Made by a program: the position numbers and the translations under genes
The notes under the pieces: generated by a model
Told to the model about the DNA's origin: nothing
What the model saw: only the letters and a program-made list of their open reading frames with translations
The model's database searches: none
Origin: Rhodospirillaceae bacterium
Lineage (GTDB): Bacteria > Pseudomonadota > Alphaproteobacteria > Kiloniellales > DSM-21159
Length of the DNA: 64,000 bases
NCBI GenBank assembly: GCA_006969625.1
Contig: CP030885.1
Coordinates: 1,488,001 to 1,552,000 of the forward strand
Direction of reading: 5' to 3'
Part shown: piece by piece, positions 61,731-64,000 of the stretch
Layout of the letters: every line of letters begins with the position of its first letter
How positions within the stretch are numbered: the stretch's first letter is position 1

Positions 61731-61742
61731 ACAAGCGCTTGT
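61731..61742. promoter_or_regulatory. 12-bp palindrome ACAAGCGCTTGT
   Basis: Perfect palindrome 8 bp after the pncB stop and 81 bp before the GST gene. Candidate operator for the GST gene; too short to be a terminator. Confidence 0.3.
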
Positions 61743-61822
61743 GATCGCACGCCGGGTAGTGTCGGCCCCGCCGCCGGGCTAGGCTGCGCGCTACACCCGC
61801 AATCGGCAACCCGAGACCAGCC

Positions 61823-62530
61823 ATGACCATCACTCTCTACGAGCGCGTCGGCGGCAGCGACGACCATCGGCCGAGCCCCTTTTCCTGGCGGGCGCGCTAT
61901 GCCCTGGCGCACAAGGGACTGGCGGTCGACGAGCACGTGCCGGTCAAGTTCCACGACAAGCAGATCATCGCCTTTTCCGGCCAGGGCCTGGTGCCCATCC
62001 TGGTCGACGGCGAGACGGTGGTCCACGACTCCTGGTCCATCGCCCTCTACCTGGAGGAGGCCTATCCCGAGCGGCCGAGCCTGTTCGGCGGGCCGCACGC
62101 GCAGGAGCTGACGCACTTCGTCAACGCCTGGGCGGACCAGAGCCTGATGCCGGCAGTCTTCCCGCTGGTGATCGCCGACCTGCACGCCAACATCGCCGAG
62201 GACGACAAGGCCTACTTCCGCGAGACGCGCGAGCAGCGCCTGGGCCGATCGATCGAGTCCTTTGCCAACGACCGCGCGGCCTTCGAAGCCAACCTGGCGA
62301 AGGTGCTGGCGCCGCTGCGCGCGCGCCTGGCCGACCGTCCCTTCGTCGCCGGCGAGGAGCCGGCCTACGCGGACTACATCGTGTTTTCGATCCTGCAATT
62401 CGCCCGCTGCGCCAGCCCGACGCCGCTTTTGGCGGCGGACGACCCGCTGCGCGCCTACGCCGACCGGGTCTCCGACCTTTTCGACGGCATGGGCGCCTCC
62501 TGCCGCCGGCTGGAGCGCTTGGCGGCCTGA
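61823..62530 (+). CDS. Glutathione S-transferase family protein
   Basis: 235 aa. N-terminal thioredoxin-like part (SPFSWRARYALAHKGLAVDE, LVPILVDGETVVHDSWSIALYLEEAYPERPSLFG) and all-helical C-terminal domain. The Ser/Pro motif at residues 16-19 is the usual start of the glutathione site. Reaction unknown. Confidence 0.87.
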   Translation: MTITLYERVGGSDDHRPSPFSWRARYALAHKGLAVDEHVPVKFHDKQIIAFSGQGLVPILVDGETVVHDSWSIALYLEEAYPERPSLFGGPHAQELTHFVNAWADQSLMPAVFPLVIADLHANIAEDDKAYFRETREQRLGRSIESFANDRAAFEANLAKVLAPLRARLADRPFVAGEEPAYADYIVFSILQFARCASPTPLLAADDPLRAYADRVSDLFDGMGASCRRLERLAA

Positions 62531-62566
62531 CTTGCGCCCGGCTGGGCGGCGGCGTAGCTATTGGGC

Positions 62567-62869
62567 ATGACGCTCGCGCTGGACATCGACCGGGATCGGC
62601 TGGCGGCCTTTTGCCGCACGCACGGGATCGTGCGCCTGGCCTTCTTTGGCTCGGTCCTACGGCCCGAGGAATTCCGCCCCGATAGCGACGTAGACGTGAT
62701 CGTCGAGTTCGCGCCGGACCGCGTGCCAGGGTTGATCACTTTCTGCGGCATACAGCGCGAGTTGTCGGATTTGCTCGGTCGAGAGGTCGACATGACCACA
62801 CCGAACGGTCTGTCGCCTTTCATCAAGGATCGGGTTCTGGCGGACGCTCAGACGGCCTATGCAGCGTGA
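62567..62869 (+). CDS. MntA-type nucleotidyltransferase antitoxin
   Basis: 100 aa from ATG 62567. Minimal nucleotidyltransferase: FFGSVLRPEEFRPDSDVDVIVEF with GS and the DxD metal pair. In known HEPN/MNT pairs this enzyme AMPylates and silences the toxin. Overlaps the HEPN gene by 11 bp. Confidence 0.85.
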   Translation: MTLALDIDRDRLAAFCRTHGIVRLAFFGSVLRPEEFRPDSDVDVIVEFAPDRVPGLITFCGIQRELSDLLGREVDMTTPNGLSPFIKDRVLADAQTAYAA

Positions 62870-63227
62870 CCGGCTGCATGCGATTCGCCTGATGCTCGCC
62901 TCGGCGGAGAAGCTTGGCAGACGGCTTGCCTCGCTCGAGCGTCAAGTCTTCGACGAAGACGAACTGCTTCAGGCGGGTACCGCCTATCTGCTGCAGAACA
63001 TCGGTGAGGCCGCCCGATACGTACCAGTGGAGATTCGCGACCGGTACCCCTCCATCCCCTGGATCGACATTGTCGGGATGCGCAACAAAGTCGTTCACGA
63101 GTATTTCCGCGTCGACATTGAACTGGTTTGGGCGACTGCGATCCGCGACGTCCCGCCATTGATCCCTGCGCTGCGGGCCGTACTCTCGGCCGAAGAGGAC
63201 AGGGAAGAGGGTTCCGACACCTCATGA
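62859..63227 (+). CDS. HepT-type HEPN toxin (putative ribonuclease)
   Basis: 122 aa. The active RX4HXY motif is RNKVVHEY near residue 74. Downstream of its MNT partner; its stop overlaps the ATG of the NAD synthetase gene (ATGA), so toxin and NAD synthetase translation are coupled. Confidence 0.85.
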   Translation: MQRDRLHAIRLMLASAEKLGRRLASLERQVFDEDELLQAGTAYLLQNIGEAARYVPVEIRDRYPSIPWIDIVGMRNKVVHEYFRVDIELVWATAIRDVPPLIPALRAVLSAEEDREEGSDTS

Positions 63228-64000
63228 CCGACCGCCTGAGCATCGCGCTGGCGCAGATCAATCCGACTGTCGGCGACCTGCGCGGCAATCTGCTGCGGCT
63301 GCGCGCCGCGCGCGCCGCGGCGGCCGAGGCGGGCGCCGACCTGCTGGTCGGGCCGGAGCTCTGCATCTCCGGCTATCCGCCCGAAGACCTGGTGCTCAAG
63401 CCCGATTTCCTGAACGCGGTCGCTGCTGCGGTCGGCGAGCTGGCGGCGGAGACGGCCGACGGCGGGCCGGCGCTGCTGATCGGCGCGCCCTGGCGGGAAG
63501 ACCCGGCCGCCGAGACGCCGCTGCGCGGCAAGGTCTACAACGCCGCCCTGCTGCTCGACGGCGGCAAGGTCGCCGCCGCCCGCTACAAGTACGACCTGCC
63601 GAACTACGGCGTATTCGACGAGAAGCGGGTCTTCGCCGCCGGTCCCCTGCCGGGCCCGGTCAGCTTCCGGGGCGTGCGCCTGGGCGTCATGGTCTGCGAG
63701 GACATGTGGACGCCGGAGGTCACCGAGTGCCTCGAGGAATCCGGCGCCGAGATCCTGATCGTGCCGAACGGCAGCCCCTTCGAGACCGACAAGCTGGACG
63801 AGCGCCAGCAGCTCGCCGTCCGGCGCGTCACGGAAAGTGGCTTGCCGCTGGTCTACGTCAACCAGGTGGGCGGCCAGGACGAGTTGGTCTTCGACGGCGC
63901 CTCCTTCGTGCTCAACGCCGACTGCCGTCTGGCCGGGCAGTTGCCGGCCTTCGCCGAGACCCTGGCCCTCTCCGAATGGACGCGCGAGAGCGACGGCTGG
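63224..64000 (+). CDS. nadE: NAD synthetase (glutamine-hydrolysing), N-terminal part only
   Basis: 259 codons, running off the window. The nitrilase-type glutaminase domain is visible: catalytic Glu in LLVGPELCISGYPPEDLVLKPDF and Cys in LGVMVCEDMWTPE. The synthetase domain should follow beyond 64000. Confidence 0.9.
   Translation, partial: MTDRLSIALAQINPTVGDLRGNLLRLRAARAAAAEAGADLLVGPELCISGYPPEDLVLKPDFLNAVAAAVGELAAETADGGPALLIGAPWREDPAAETPLRGKVYNAALLLDGGKVAAARYKYDLPNYGVFDEKRVFAAGPLPGPVSFRGVRLGVMVCEDMWTPEVTECLEESGAEILIVPNGSPFETDKLDERQQLAVRRVTESGLPLVYVNQVGGQDELVFDGASFVLNADCRLAGQLPAFAETLALSEWTRESDGW

Overview
High-GC (roughly 68-70% by eye) chromosomal DNA of an alphaproteobacterium, most likely of Rhodospirillales/Rhizobiales type. 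The evidence is codon use, paired PAS_5-type proteins, a glmU-glmS operon, class II DAHP synthase, a two-ATPase polyol ABC transporter of the kind known from rhizobia, and many 4-nt ATGA/GTGA gene overlaps. No species can be named from the sequence alone.

Layout. (1) 1-8.3 kb, minus strand: a polyol/sugar-phosphate operon running from a glycerol-1-phosphate-dehydrogenase-like gene through a class II aldolase, two CUT1 permeases, a binding protein, an SDR and an ATPase to a second class II aldolase cut by the window edge. It diverges from a SorC-type regulator and an FGGY kinase (8.4-10.9 kb). (2) 11.1-22.5 kb, plus strand: a second SorC regulator, then binding protein, two permeases, two unlike ATPases, an erythritol-kinase-like FGGY kinase, a 2-hydroxyacid dehydrogenase, a class II aldolase remnant of only 40 codons, a GlpD/EryB-type FAD dehydrogenase and a cyclophilin-like protein. 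Together they look like two parallel systems that import, phosphorylate, oxidise and cleave polyols.

(3) About 22.88-41.75 kb: a genomic island, visibly lower in GC in its left part. The right arm is a six-gene, fully overlapping minus-strand operon of three different tyrosine recombinases, two small coiled-coil proteins and a RecD2-like helicase. It resembles the Gamma-Mobile-Trio (GmtY/GmtZ/GmtX) mobile elements but is larger. The cargo includes a three-gene restriction-modification-like module (MerR-like regulator, 1027-aa Eco57I-type methylase, PD-(D/E)XK nuclease). An IS1595-family element of 2,496 bp with perfect 24-bp inverted repeats, an 8-bp target duplication, passenger genes and a transposase killed by one nonsense codon is inserted just behind that module. 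Short inverted repeats (TCGTAAACT/AGTTTACGA) mark possible island ends.

(4) 41.8-64 kb: conserved core genes. These are nrdA with a candidate NrdR box, an SRAP protein, an ATP-grasp-like protein, succinate-semialdehyde dehydrogenase, an isochorismatase-family hydrolase, GNAT-glmS-glmU, a DUF3108 protein, tRNA-Val(CAC), two PAS_5 proteins, an M24 creatinase-like enzyme, an NADP oxidoreductase, glutathione reductase, class II DAHP synthase, nicotinate phosphoribosyltransferase, a GST, an MNT/HEPN toxin-antitoxin pair and the start of NAD synthetase.
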